Assembly: GCA_021234155.1 (NCBI GenBank)
Contig: JAJEKV010000130.1
Coordinates: 577,658 to 641,657 of the forward strand
DNA length: 64,000 nucleotides
Direction: 5' to 3'
Source of the DNA: Isoetes taiwanensis
Taxonomy: Eukaryota; Streptophyta; Lycopodiopsida; Isoetales; Isoetaceae
Shown piece by piece: positions 1 through 12,799 of the stretch. The first letter of the stretch is position 1; every line of letters starts with the position of its first letter. The translations under genes were made by a program, and so were the position numbers. The notes beneath the pieces were generated by a model that did no database searches, was not told the origin of the DNA, and saw nothing but the letters and a program-made list of their open reading frames with translations.

Positions 1-808
1 AGACTTGTTATTCTAGAATAACTCAAGTCAACATAGCAAAGATTGTTGTTTTTATTCAAGAACTAAGGATGACAATGAATGACCCAATTTTCATTTCATA
101 TCCACATCTTATATTCAATGGAACGTTAGGTGACACATCACAGTGGAGGAGAAAATGCACTTCCATTAAGTTAAAAGCTTATTACTTGAAAATTTCTTCA
201 TTTGCACCCCATTTCCATATGCAATGCTGGTACCCTTTTTCTCACAACCACCCTTTCCTCACAACCAATGTTTATGCTCCATTTGACAAAAATCCCCCCT
301 TTGTGATATATAAATTAATATTCTTCTATTAGAAATTCTTTTTTTTTTATACCATGTTTCCGCATGGAATGTGTTCCCAGTTCCAACAATCTCTCATTTC
401 CATATGTAATGTTATAGTAGGTTTCCATATGCAATGTGTTCTCCGTTTAGACTAATATCCTCTTATCAAGTCAACTTTATAACCTATAAGATCTGTTATT
501 GTAAAATACTCGGCCGCCAGATTTAAAGAACATTGTCATGATTCCTATCACCGGGCTGCATAATGTTTGTTGTATTGACCTACCTTCTATCATATTGCAT
601 GTAAGGTTTGATATTTTACACATATTGCCAAGTCCATAAACTTACATTTACAACTCACGAATCTAAAGGTAATCCTAGCCAATTAAAGAGGAACAAATTG
701 TTTGTATTATTCAAAAGAAAATTGATCATTTCTTAAATGGAGTAAACTTGAGACAAATGTACGCAAACACGCTTGGAACATCATAAATAAATAAAAAATA
801 TTACAAGT
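1..808. other. AT-rich intergenic stretch with a short interspersed word
   Basis: I see no gene here. The 87-codon open frame from about 69 is low-complexity and resembles nothing I know. The word TTCCATATGCAATG occurs at 213-226, with related copies near 357 (TTCCGCATGGAATG), 398 (TTCCATATGTAATG) and 423, two of them followed by TGTTC. The composition changes abruptly to GC-rich DNA at about 810, which I read as the edge of an insertion. Confidence 0.6.
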
Positions 809-809
809 G

Positions 810-3800
810 TTTTAATGTTGCAAAGGAAGGAAGAAGGAAGTGAAGGTTCTTTATCGTCTCACGGAGAGTCAATTCCACTTACGGACCGTGATTACACCGG
901 TGCAAAGAAGCCCGCTCCTACCCGGATTAAAAACCTCCTTAGGGAGGAAACGCCGCGAAGAAATACCTGGCATTGCATAAATATACATATACATGAATTC
1001 CCGCGACCTCGTAGGCTCGGGGCGAGGGTGAGTCCGCGATCCAAAACTTCCCGGGAGGAGCCATGGATCGAACTGACGGCCAGACCGAAAGAAGCTCTCG
1101 CGTGGGCGTGCACTGTGTCGCACCGCGAACGATGAGTCTCGAATTCCGGACGATAGCCGGATGTACCGGGAAGGTACGGTTTATCCTCAGCTCAACCCCG
1201 CAACATTAACAAAGCCTCGTCTGGTGGCCTCTTAAACCAATCAATTCTCAAATGATTATACCCTCGTCAATGGATCGCTGGCGATCCCGCTGGCTTCATA
1301 AAGTAACCGAACGCAGCCGGCCTCAACCGTGGTGGTGGGTTTATGTGTCGGTTTGTAGTGTGCCATCTTTATACGTTCCAGCATGGTGGTCCTGTGAGCT
1401 TCCCGTGAAATAAGAGTCCAAGTACCCCTCGTACTTATCCCCTAGCCAGCCGTCAGGCACTGACGCGACTTATGTAAGGCACTACGCTCTAAATACAAGC
1501 AACATCGGGTTTCTTTGTCCTTCCAACAAGCTCCCCGAAGTCGTTATGCTCATTCGCCACAGCCAGAAGCTGCGCGGAGCTGAAAGGTCGCCTATGTCAA
1601 GCAATTCCTCGAAATAAACAATGTCTATATCGAGGGGTCGCATGCGTAGGGCATGAATCCTCGCCTCTTGGTAAATAAGATCCGATATGGAACCAGGATT
1701 TGACCCTAAGTGCCCACGCTAAAAATGCTCTTCGACTCGCCGGCCGCTCCAAGTCGCAAGACACCGGGCCCCACACCTCGAATTTATACGGCGAACCGCC
1801 CACCAAAGGTTCGAATAAATGTGATTATCCTACCATACCGCTTCTATGACTATTACTGCTTGTATCAGGTATTGGGCCGCTTTCCAACTCCGGCCACCCG
1901 GCGCGTAATGGATGCATCCCAATACATCGATTTCGAAATTCCACCCCTGTGTACTTGTAGCCGGATGACCTCTACCGCTCGCTCGATAAGTGAGCCGGAG
2001 GTGCCGGATGCGAGGAGGATATGAGGGACTACCTTAGTCTTGGCTGACGCGATGTCACGCCTCGACGTATCAGTTCCAGTGCATCGTGCATGCATACCCT
2101 CCGTGTATGGGGCTAAGAGGTCCACATCATCCGCATAGATGAGTCACGGGATGACCTGCGTAAGAGTCAGATATCAGCCCCCCATTGCTAGCCGCTTCCA
2201 CCGACTTCAACAAAGTCCAAAGAGAGAGGACATCCGCTTAACCCAATGCTATCGGTAAATGATCGCCCTTCCACAGATACCAAAAGTGTTCTCGTGATAC
2301 CAGACACCGCTCGCAGATCCATATAGGGAGTCCCAGATGGTGCAATCTCGCCACAACTTTTCCCGGTACCGCGGTCGAAGTTTTGCAAAGTCCACAAACA
2401 AATTGCATATCCCCTGACGGCTCCTCCTCGGGCCCCCACTGTGGCCCCTGAAAGTGTGAAGATGTGATTAATGGTCGAATGTCTGGCCTAAGCCCGCCTT
2501 CGGGTAAGTGCCTCCGACTTCCGGGGCTGCCTCCGCCTATCCGCCGGTTCCGCCGCCGAATGCCCGCCGCACGCCTTGGCAAACACCGAAATAATTCATG
2601 ATGGTTCAAGAATTACCGATACAAAGGTGGGTCCTCTGTAGAGACGGAACAACCTCGCTTGTGGTCCATGACCGAAAACCTCTTGCAAATGTCATTCCGC
2701 TGAACAAAGGTATGTGCGACGCTACCATACCGCCCCGCCTAATTTGAGCAACTCCGCCTTCAGCCGCCTATCCGCTGTTTCATTAGCCAGCGCTGTACCT
2801 TCACATCTTCGCGGATCACTAAAGGTGGGCCAAGGCACATCCGGGTCGGTTCCTGTGGGATCATAAGTTGTTCGCGTACCGCCTCCATTGCAATCGCCGC
2901 GGATGTCATTTCGTAGGTCAGGCCGCCCGTGGAGCACCTTTGCTTCGCAGTTCTCGTGGTATGCCTAGTAGGCCTGACATTCTTGGTCGCACTCTTTGCT
3001 TTTGTTAATACCTTTGAGAAGGCGAGGTAATGGTCGTGGCCCGAAATTCGGTATCCCGATCCACGATGACGGAGTGCCGCCACAGATTCTTCTTACACTC
3101 AAAGATCAAACCATCCACGTGGAAAGGTTGCGCTATACCGACTGGCATGGGAGGTCTCTCAAAGAATTGCCACCGGGCTCGTTTCCGAGGAGCTCAACCA
3201 CGGCTTATTGCTCCATTGCGAAACAAATCACGAGGCTTCGCGAGCATAACAACAGAACCCTCCTCTCTCTCGCCTTCATAATCCGCGAACCGAGGTCGCC
3301 ATAGCCGCCATCGAGGCCGAGCTACCGGCCGTGCCAGCCTTCACATAGAATGGGAGGTGATCTGAGCTCTACCTCGGCCCGACCGTCTACGCCGATGTGA
3401 AATGTATCGGCGTACATCCCGCGCGTAGCCTACTATGACATAACTTACTTACACTAGTTCCGCTTGATTAATCCTGCCTTCATGCTGTACCTGGAAGAGA
3501 GGGCCATTGTAGGCTATTGTATGAGCAGGTCAAGTATACCTACTCGACAACAACCGCTGGCAAAAATTCGACCGGGCTATCCGAAAGGCCGTGGTTAGCC
3601 ATGACGAATCGGCAAAGACGTTATCCGCGAATCCACCAAGATGGCTCGTCGCACTTTGTATTGCGACAGTTCCCCGCGAGCATGACTTCATCCGCGAAAG
3701 GCCGAGGTATCATATAGATCGACATACGGGTCTATCCTGGCCCACCTCCCGTGGCCTGATAGAAGGGACTCTTCAGATGGGAAAGTAAGAAGCAGCCCAG

Positions 3801-4390
3801 GAAAAGAGGATCTCCTCGGGCTGTGGTGGTGCACTCGCACCCACAAGTAGCGTTAGTTCCACGGCCTTTCTCGAGGGAAACCAAATGTGCCAGCTACCCC
3901 AGAGTAGCAGTAACCCTCGCGCTCCACGCTCTCACAGACAAATCATTGAACACCGGGGAATGTCGTACCCCAGACGCAAAATTGTGGCCTCGGTGTTCCA
4001 TGTTCCATGAGGAAGATGAGATCCATGTCCATCAAGCACGTAATTGAGGCTATCAGCCTTTCCGCCACGAAAACCCCGGCCTGCACTCACCACAACTTAG
4101 GCACAATTCTATTGAGCTGGCCGAGATGCTTCAGGCGTGTCACGATGAAACTGCCGGAGCAGATCGAGTTGTGGGGGGCGACTTCTACGCTGCATGAGGC
4201 AAAGAAAGGGCGATTTATCATTTATTTACCCGCTTGTAGGGGCAGATTAAGCGAGGATCAGAGATGGAGGCGAGGGGTAGTTGGTCGAGCACATTTGGTC
4301 GACGGCTGCAAGGCCCTCGACTCGCAAACTCCTCCTACAGGCCTCCCGCTAGACCGGGAGTAAGATCCCTACCATACAGATGCCCTTCAA
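810..4390 (-). mobile_element. Degenerate LINE-type retrotransposon, GC-rich block
   Basis: This block is clearly richer in G+C and in CpG than the DNA on either side, with sharp composition edges near 810 and 4,390. On the minus strand it contains two reverse-transcriptase landmarks of non-LTR retrotransposons in the expected order: GCPLS at about 2,212-2,236 and YADD at 2,126-2,137. They are described in the next entry. The region at 2,440-4,390 would hold the upstream parts (endonuclease and early RT), but I could not recognise an endonuclease motif because frames are broken every few hundred bases. I found no poly-A tail or target-site duplication. The CpG richness is compatible with a fairly recent insertion or with unusual base-calling. 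LINE identity rests only on the RT boxes. Confidence 0.55.
1865..2439 (-). pseudogene. LINE reverse transcriptase palm fragment, frameshifted
   Basis: The minus strand from 2,439 reads through FDRGTGK, a stretch ending FTDSIGLSGCPLS, and then a stop at about 2,188. In a second frame LIYADDVDLLAP follows, and downstream there is SAKTKVV. In LINE reverse transcriptases the block IGVKQGCPLSP comes before the catalytic F/YADD box, which is followed by an AKTKVM-like segment. Order, spacing (about 25-30 residues between GCPLS and YADD) and the K-T-K-V word all fit. The catalytic pair DD is intact at 2,126-2,137, but the frame changes between the two boxes, so this copy cannot make a working enzyme as written. 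I chose a LINE over an LTR element because of the LIYADDV/LLAP wording and the AKTKV segment. No start codon can be assigned. Confidence 0.6.
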
Positions 4391-6240
4391 GAATTTGCCC
4401 TCATGGCAAGATGGCCCGAAAATAGTCTTCATAGCATCCCGAATAAGAATATCCATCTGCATAATGGAAAAGAAGCTTAATTACCGCAGAGTAACAAATT
4501 ATAAGTTAGCCTAATGGGCAATCAAGACACCTACTAAAGAAAATGGTGCAAACATTCTGGCTTATCGCCTACCCTAATAAAAATAAAAACAAAAATAAAA
4601 TAAAAACATCCTACTACATCCCGTTTATATTTCAAGATGTCAAACGAAATTTGACGAAACAGACCCAAACCCCATTTGAGAAGATTGTGGCATCTAGCTA
4701 CAATGTGCATTTGCGCGAACCTCGGTTGGAGGGGTTTCACGCAGGCAGCCCATCACGAGCGCGTTAACCAACAAGGGGAAATTTGGCGGTTCTGAAAGAA
4801 AAATGCATTTTACTATTACTATTTTCCTTCTTCAAGCTCTGGCTATGGCGAACCGGCTTCACACCACCCCTGTCATCGCGAGGCTCTTTTGCCCACATTC
4901 TATGGTTTGAGCGTTACATCCCAGCCTATATTTTGAACGCAGTTTTTGTTATTAGACGGCATAGCTTTGGTCATCTCTCGTGTTATTAGAGTTGCCGGAG
5001 TGTTGATTTATCGATGCTTGCTCATTTCTAGAGTTTGAGGATCTCGGCGCCGAGTTCTTGTTACTATGGGGTTTTGATATCTTTTGAGACTTTCGAAGTT
5101 TTTGTGGTAAATCTTATTGCCGAGTTCAGTTTCACGCTGCCGCTTACCCCAGCCCCGGAGATCGCCAGAGTAGGGAGCCGCCGATTTTTTTGAGATTCGG
5201 GGAGGCCGCGCCAATCTTTTGTTATCTTCGTTTTCTCGTAGCATGTATCTATTAGAATGATTTTATGATTTTTTGGGTGGTAGTCGAATGTGAATCAGAG
5301 CGCTTTTTCGCTTGGAGCATTAACCTCTAAAAAGAACACATTGTGATAATGAGAGATCGGGCTTAGGTATGGCGACACTCAGGTCGAGCTTCCAGTCAAG
5401 TCGTAAGGAATATGGCGTATAAAATAGAACAAATGTGTTCTTGGATTTGGGAAAGGGAATGGGTCCCATAGTGGAAAGGGGACATGGTGACAATTACAGA
5501 AAATGGGGAACAAGATTTTAAATACATGCAAATGATGGCCTTTTGGAAGAATATCAAATCAAATGAAAAAGCAGATGATTGAGATGGTACGACAATATGA
5601 GAATGGGGAAAAAGGGAGACAAAGACACCCCAAAAATACCTATTTTTCAGCTTGGTGATTGGTTGATTCCTACTGGGAGATGCATGAAAGCCCAATGCTA
5701 CTAGATCACAATCGAGCGTCAGCCTCCCGCCAGTACGAATTTAAGTGTCCCAATACTGCATCGATCAACCAAGAATAAAGTTCGACTTTCCAAATGGGCA
5801 CATGAAATTGTTCCGCAGTTTGACAAAATGCATTCATCTCTCAATCATAGTTTTGTTCCAAGTAGGTTGCAAACCTTCAAAAAGGGCTATCAGATTTAAG
5901 GGGTCAAGCTTACTTCCAAATTAGGAACTTAATCAAAATGGATAAATCCCCTCGATGATTACAGATTATATCGGCCGGATTTTCCTTTCAGAGTGTGTGG
6001 AGTGTGGAGGATGAAACTCGAGATTCCTACTCAAACAAGGAACAATCTTCATTAGAGGTAATTTGACTTCCTTTGTCCCCTATATAAGAATCCTCCAATA
6101 GAATGAGTACTTACATCAAACTCACCGCACTAATGCAAGATTAACAACTTATCATTGCCGCTTTTTCCCTATAACTTTTGGATCCACTCATGAAAATGTC
6201 AAGGCCAAGTTACTTAGATTTAATGAAAAAGATCTTTCAA
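4391..6240. other. Gene-poor spacer
   Basis: I see no supported gene. A simple A-rich run of AAAAT/AAAAC units lies at about 4,577-4,608. A perfect 12-bp palindrome, CTCGGCGCCGAG, lies at 5,043-5,054. The short open frames on both strands (for example 5,396-5,695 minus) show no recognisable motif. Confidence 0.5.
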
Positions 6241-6244
6241 GTGA

Positions 6245-6455
6245 TTGATAAATAGATCTAACTCTAAATATGGTGGAGAATAGGTGTGATGAGATTGAGT
6301 AATGAGTATGAGCCAACGTGGCATACAAAACATATGTACACACCTTTTACACCTAAGGACACGACTTCATCTTACTAGATTTGCCAATTCTCATTGCGGG
6401 TCACATGGCTCGTAAGCAATCCTTTGATCTATATGATCACTAATATTATATTCTA
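6245..6455. repeat. Direct repeat copy 1 (LTR-like)
   Basis: This stretch pairs with 8,619-8,824. Shared words in the same order include TAATGAGTATGAGCCAA, ACACACCTTT, a CATCTTA segment, CATGGCT, and CTTGATCTATATGATCACT followed by AATATTATATTCTAA. Several indels separate the copies. The arrangement could be the two LTRs of a short non-autonomous retrotransposon or a dispersed duplication. I see no TG..CA ends, primer-binding site or polypurine tract that would decide. Confidence 0.6.
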
Positions 6456-8618
6456 ATTCTTGATCAATAGATCAAGAAGGATTGAACTCTCTTTGGCACC
6501 TTTTAATGAAGAGAACGAATGCCTCAAATCTGAGAATTCAAACTCTAAACTCTAGCTTACTAGATCATAATACGAGGATGCCTAGATCATATAAGTTAGG
6601 CCTTCCCCCTGATCTATATAGCATCCCAGAAATGCTAAGATCGTATTAAATACCGATCCTCACAATTAGGTAATATTAGCTCATACTCTAGACACTGTAA
6701 CACTCTATATATTAATGCATGAAATTCGTCCCTAACAAACATGGGCCTTCGCTATGACATGAATTTCCAAATTTAAATAGAAAATCGATAATGCTTTCCC
6801 ATGTCACCATTTCAAAACAAACAAATTTTAGCATTGTATGACGTCTTGTTCACCACCTTGTCTCAAATTATGTCATCTGCCATTTTATGTCAACAAGATT
6901 CAAACTTAAATTAGGGCTTGCTTGATTGGTATAGTCTAACTTCCCTATCGCTCACGATAGCCGCTATTCTTGTCAGTTCTAGGGTTTATGAATCAGATAT
7001 CCTAATGGATCTTAGGATAAGTCATGGCTCCATTTCGAACATCCAATTGCCATCTTCATTTATTTTCCTCTCGGGCTTGAAGGTTCCGCATGCCAATCCA
7101 TTCTTCTTACAACTCCTTCCGCAAGGTTCTAGCTTCAGAGCTTCTATTAGGCTCTTTCTAAGAATCAATATCGATAGCAGCCAAGACTGGCCTGCTTACT
7201 GTGGTCAAAATTGCTCTACCAACGCAAACCTACTTGAAGACCATGGAGCTTTTCGTCACCATGTTCCAGAGAACTGCATTTTCGATGTGCTCATACCTCT
7301 GCCTTTTGAACCAGATGTTCGGGCCTCTTAATTTAGCATCTCTTCCTAAGATAATGGCCTAATCACGCTTTAAGAGTTTCTATAGCTTCTTCGCCCATTA
7401 CGATTTCACGACATTTAACCACTTCACAGGAAACAAACAGAACAAATATCGGTCATTCTTCCATTTATAATACAGGTAATGGAAGAAATTTGTTCTCAAG
7501 ATACACTGGATGTCCATCATGCCCATTCTAGATTCCGTATTTCTACCTGGCCCCAGATGCATTCTCGAATTCTTCCGGCAGTGGACTCTAGCTTTCCACA
7601 GTTGACTTCTTCATTTCATAAGCATTAATTCAATGTGGGACTCTCATGATTTTCCCATTCATCCCACTCGGCACCTGCAAATTTCACGTTTGGATTGAAT
7701 GTTTTATCCAGAGAAAAATTTTTCCCGTCACGCCTTGCAAGGCATCACATCCTTTCCCGTGTGGGTCTATATGCTTTTATCATTCCTCCTCGATCACACT
7801 CGTGTGGATCCTATCTTCTCAACAAATATCTCTCTCACTTTGAGTCAGTACTTTTTCCCTCTAAATTCTCTTCCGGCAGTCCGCTTCTTTCCAAACTTAT
7901 ATTGTAAAATAATTCTTTTCCGCTTGTAAGGAGTACCTTCCGCACCTCTTCGTGGAGTGCATCTACGCTTGTGGTTTTATCTGCATCAATTTGAGGCAGT
8001 TCTTCCGCTTCATTGCACCTCCTTCTCTTCCGAGCATACATAACTTCCGATTCCCAGCCCTTGGTTCTTCGTGATCACTAATTTGTTTTCACCGCTCATT
8101 TCTTTTGCAAGATTTCCAAATGTAATCCTTCGCCAAGCTTCATTAAACATCGCAATGTAATCTGCCCTAGTGGGAAAACCACGTATATCCTTTTGTTCTG
8201 AAGTTGATTCGGACAAAGACCATCCTTGGTTTCGGCCATACCAGAATCCAGATCGCATTCATACCCTCAGAAGATCTGCTCTCGCGGATCTTGAATCTCT
8301 ATCACTTCAAGAATGATATCTTCCCGAATCCCAAGATCAAGTACTTCATGCCATCCGAAATACTTAGGACGCTCTACTCTTCGCCTCCTCCTCTCTTGCT
8401 TGACAAAATCTTCAGAACTATTCTTCTTCTAAAACCTTATCGCATTCTTCAAGACTCTTCTTCCTCCCCGAGCACTTACCGTAAGAAAGAGCTCTTCCGG
8501 AATTCTTCTTCCATAATCAAACAACTGATTCTTCAAATCCTCGGTTTCTATCCTCATTGCATTGCCGCATTGCTTGATGTTAAGTCTCCTCCCAGATCGA
8601 TTCAGAGTTCGTGCCTCC
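6456..8618 (-). other. Interior between the direct repeats, weak coding traces
   Basis: There is no intact gene. On the minus strand two open frames, 8,258-8,010 and 8,041-7,835, overlap and follow each other as if one reading were broken by a frameshift. They are rich in charged residues (segments such as RADYIAMFNEAWRRITFG and DALHEEVRKVLL), which recalls gag-like or coiled-coil protein, but no family motif is visible. The plus-strand frame 6,918-7,331 (137 codons) is hydrophobic and serine-rich and shows no motif. If the flanking repeats are LTRs, this 2.2 kb is too short for a full pol region. Confidence 0.25.
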
Positions 8619-8824
8619 ATGATAAAATAGACGTAATTCTAAATGGCGGTGAGGAATAGGCATGACGAGGTAATGAGTATGAGCCAAACGTATGTCTATA
8701 TAGACACACCTTTGCTACCATGATCAATTTCATCTTAATAGAATGGGTTAACACCGGCCAGTAATACATGGCTTCCGCTGGTCATCAATCTCTTGATCTA
8801 TATGATCACTAATATTATATTCTA
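8619..8824. repeat. Direct repeat copy 2 (LTR-like)
   Basis: Partner of 6,245-6,455, in the same orientation and about 2.37 kb away. A useful difference is that copy 1 reads CTAAATATGGTGGAGAATAGG while this copy has GGCGG in place of ATGGTGG, one of the CG-rich substitutions seen elsewhere in the window. Confidence 0.6.
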
Positions 8825-11800
8825 ACAAAGTTGATATATGGTTAGTGATGTATTTCATGCTATCCTTGAGCCATACTTGCCTTTTCATATTTATCCCAAA
8901 AGATATAACAATGGGTTGTCATTAGAAAAGATTCGAGGAGGCTTAATCCATTGCCACAAATAGTGTTCGAATCCAGTTTGATCAAAAGTTATATAGCAGA
9001 AGATACACTTAAAAGTAGTTAGAATCAGACACTATCACGCTTACATAACACTAGCAACACCGAGCTCTTCTGGATGAAAAGTTGATGTGGCTTTTACAAC
9101 CCTGAATAATGAGATCTCAAATTACCTCTAATGGGCATCAATTTAGAAATGGAATGCTAAATTTGATCCCCAAACCTCCAACAACCTGCTCCACCTGTGG
9201 GCTTAGCCTAATTCCATCGCATGAAGATATCTTCAAAACTATTTGTCAGAAAGATCATTGATGGGAGGCCCCAGATGCAGCCCCGCATCCGGACAGATAT
9301 CCCAAAAGAAATCCCAAGTAATGGAATATCAGGATTTCTATGGGGATATCAAGTCTCAAATCGATTGAGGGCTCCTTCCTTGCACAATCCGTGGGCTTAG
9401 GCCGTGATGGGGAGGGGGTATGTCAAATGGATGGGGAAAAAGGAACATAAAGAACTCCATCTCATGGAGTATTAACGTAATTCATCCGTGCTCAATATTC
9501 TATACCAAAACAGAGTTGGAGCATGTAATAGGAGAAGGCAAAATAAAATGAGCAAGAAACAGAAAAGCAAGGGAAGATAAAAAACCAGGAAAAGGAAGGA
9601 GTTGGGAATCCACAAAATTATGAAAGAATGGAGAAGGAAAGAGCAACATGTCGAATAATGGCTAATCGATTAAGGTTCAAACAAACCCACCGAAGTAACA
9701 AAGGAGGAGTCTCTACCAAGTAAAATGAAACTAAAACAAAGAAAAGGAGTTGACTCACCTCTAAGCTTCTATATTACCTGCACTATTAAAAGAAGCAATA
9801 CTTTGATTCTAAGGAACCAATCGCCACTCTCCACAAATGAGTACCCGTGAGTCCTCGATTCAGATCTATCTGTGAGGGAGGAACTTTCATTTCTGTTATA
9901 AGGATCAAATTATATGCAACACCTAAATCAATACCCCTTCACCGTATTGGGCGATACATGCCAACCGATGCATGACATTTTGCCTTTGCTACTGTTTAAT
10001 GAGAAATTAGACCAAAGAAGAGATAGTTCCCAAACACTCCTCCGAGGAACAAGGGCTTACTCCAAATTCTTCACCACCTCTCCATTTGAGTTTGATAAGG
10101 ATGAGGAGTCTTTGGGGTACGTAAGAGCCGGCTTCGACCGATGCCATCGATCTAAGAAGGGATATGTTCGTATCGCATAACGATAAAGTCAAAAACACGA
10201 TTTTTAATAAATACTTATTTAATGATTAAAGCAATGCACGGAAAAAAAAATTTCGCGAATCGCGATACCTAAAAAATTGGGGCCAACAGACAAGAACCTT
10301 ACGAAAAACTTTCGGCATAAGGATTTTAAATTTCAAATTACTTTTTTCCTATACGATACTATAGTATTTCGCATGCCAAATTTCAAATTCAGATTTTTTA
10401 CAATCGCTTTTATACGCTTTATGACGCTGCATTTATAACATTACAAGACAAATTTAAATTTCAAATTTGTATCGCCGCAATCTTTCAAGCAGCCAAGGTA
10501 GACGCTGTAAACTTCTCGTTTCTTTTTTTTTTTTTTTCAGCGATATTTTTATTTTGCTGACAAAGAGGGTACATCGACCTTATTTTGAGGCTCCACAATA
10601 GGCCGATAGGGAAAATCTATTTCATGGTCACCGCCAGATCGAAGAATTATACCACAACAGCAAACACAATGTTTAGAGATTTCAATAGCCATAATCGTAC
10701 TTCATGGTGCTCCCCACCCTTCAACACCAGAGGTATGGGCATCCCTTTCTAACCTCCATGCACGGCATTACCATCTTCCCACCTCGCCTAACTACTATGG
10801 GTGTTTTATATCAAGGAGCCCATCAAAACTACTTTACTCTTGATCGCGAAGAATGCCTCTAATGATTTACTCCAGAGGAGTAGTCTCACATAGTAATGGA
10901 AGTCACTATGATCCGTCCTCTTCCCCGCTTCATATAGTACAAAGAGCTATGATCCTTCCGCAGGATAATACCACCACCATGAAGTTCAAACCAAGATATC
11001 GAGCGGCAATCCAACAGACAGAAAGGTTTCGCTTCTTCCCAACCTCGTGACTATGGAGGATCAAACCAGTTCCACCCAATATACTCCATTGCAATAGCAG
11101 CCTCAACTCTGGACATGCGAGTACTACAACAGGCACCTAGTTCCAAGTAATAAAGCTAAGAAGAAAAATAATCGCGATACCTCTCTCTCTAACCACAACT
11201 ACTATGGAGGGGCCTCTTCGCTTCCAAGATATTGCCTTCCATCTTCGCTAAGGCCGTGAACCCCACAGAGGCATGGTAAGGTAACTACGCGAAGTTCCTA
11301 AGATCACAGCCTCCCGTCTCCGCATCCCATGTTTTACCTTTCACCACACCGCCCGGAATAAGAGGGAACAAATCTTTGGCTCACAACAAGATCGTATTAG
11401 CAACACATAAGATGACCTCGCCCATGTCTCCATCCGGAGATCGCCAAGAAAACATCTTCGCGAATGGCGCAGACAGGCCGCAGCGGTGCAGATAGATATT
11501 ACCGTTAGCAGGCGCTTCAAGTTGCATATTGAGGCAACATAAAGACTTTCCAAGAGCAATACGAAGCCACATCCTCAAAACCCGGCTTCCAGTACGGCTC
11601 TACATTAGCGAACATACCCATCAAACAAACTAAACGCCGAGCTCTTAGCCGTGATAAGGATCTAAGACCATGCTAAGCTAACCCGATCAAGACACCAACC
11701 AAATGACAAGAGCCTGCATCCATTTCACGCCATTTGAAAACAAGAGCAGCCATATCAAGAAGAAACCCCAAAGATTTGCTCCAATCAGGCTGTGGGATAG

Positions 11801-12200
11801 AAGGGCCCAGAATCGCCATGGATCTCATGAAGACCACGTTGTTCTTTAATGTCGCCGCCTTCGAATCTCTATGGAGTTCTCTCCATGACCAGATATACCG
11901 CCGCTTTAGAAAGCTAAAACCCCTCTAGCCATCCGATTCAAACCTTCGCTTTGTGTGTACGCGAACCTTCGTTTTATGCGAATCGCGACGCAAAACAAGG
12001 TTTTATGCAGGCCATTTTTGCATTTGCTACGGACCTTCTGCCATTAAAAACTTCTTTCGCTACGAAAAATCTTCCGACCGGATTTTTTTGCCGATTTGCA
12101 TTTGCACAAATATGTGCCATATTATACAATTCATAATGATTCCGCTTAAAACGCATCGCAAAATATTGAACCTATCCTCGGATTCGCTAATCGTAGGATA
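8825..12200. other. Gene-poor spacer with short repeated words
   Basis: I see no supported gene. AAATTTCAAATT occurs three times within 10,328-10,466. A T-run of about 17 lies near 10,525-10,541. The word GCGAATCGCGA appears near 10,253 and again near 11,978. A purine-rich stretch lies at 9,500-9,620. The short open frames (for example 9,914-10,180 plus and 11,341-11,578 minus) carry no recognisable domain. Confidence 0.45.
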
Positions 12201-12214
12201 CAAGTAAGTTTGAA

Positions 12215-12700
12215 ATCTGATAACATGGACCCTATAAGACCCTCGTGGAGGCCGTGGGATGGAGTCCAATATTTCCATACACCCCCTAAAGATACTCTGA
12301 TCAAAACAGATCGCTATTTACGGCTGACCCTATAAGTCCAACAGAGGCTGTGGATGGGGTCAAATGGCTTCGACTCGTGACTCATGCCGACCTGAGAATG
12401 AACGCAAGTCTAAAATTTCGATAACATGGACCCTATAAGACTCCGTGGAGGCCAGGGATGGAGTCCAATTTTCGGCACAACCTCAAAGCCACTCTTGATC
12501 CAAACAGAATGCTCATCATCAATCTCTATAAGTCCTCTGCTAAATGAGGGCCGGGATGGAGTCAAATATGGTCGACTAGAGGAATGAGAAAGATATTGAA
12601 AACATTGACCTCTAAGACCTCGAGAGAGCGATGTTATCAAAATTCAAACCTACTCTTTCTCGCTCAATGACCGGGAATGGAGCAATCCAATGTCCTCGCT
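12215..12700. repeat. Tandem satellite with two alternating subunits of about 100 bp
   Basis: Related blocks start near 12,222, 12,323, 12,425, 12,523 and 12,602. Each begins with a form of GACCCTATAAG, followed about 20 bp later by a form of GGGATGGAGTC. Blocks 1 and 3 share CATGGACCCTATAAGAC, GTGGAGGCC, GGGATGGAGTCCAAT and a following AAACAGA segment. Blocks 2 and 4 instead share TATAAGTCC, GTCAAAT and TCGACT. The array therefore looks like a dimeric repeat of about 200 bp (A-B-A-B-A), decaying after 12,640, with faint traces to about 12,790. Confidence 0.7.
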
Positions 12701-12799
12701 AAGCCCAATTGGCTAAGAGAGGTCCAAGTCATCAGTCTGAGTCAAAATCTAATAAGTCCAACAACCAGGAAGGAGCAGGAGATTGAACAATTCCTATAC

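Noticed and set aside
2238-2609. C-x2-C...C-x2-C pattern on the minus strand, zinc-finger-like
   Set aside because: It lies out of frame over the reverse-transcriptase reading that contains GCPLS. The spacing between cysteine pairs is not typical and the RT reading explains the sequence better.
2950-3110. Possible integrase-like HSVIVDRDTEF reading on the minus strand
   Set aside because: It recalls the SDRD.RF segment of LTR-element integrases, but no further integrase residues follow in order and the block already shows LINE RT boxes.
8940-8970. TTCGAATCC, as in a tRNA T-arm
   Set aside because: No acceptor stem, D-arm or anticodon arm can be folded around it.
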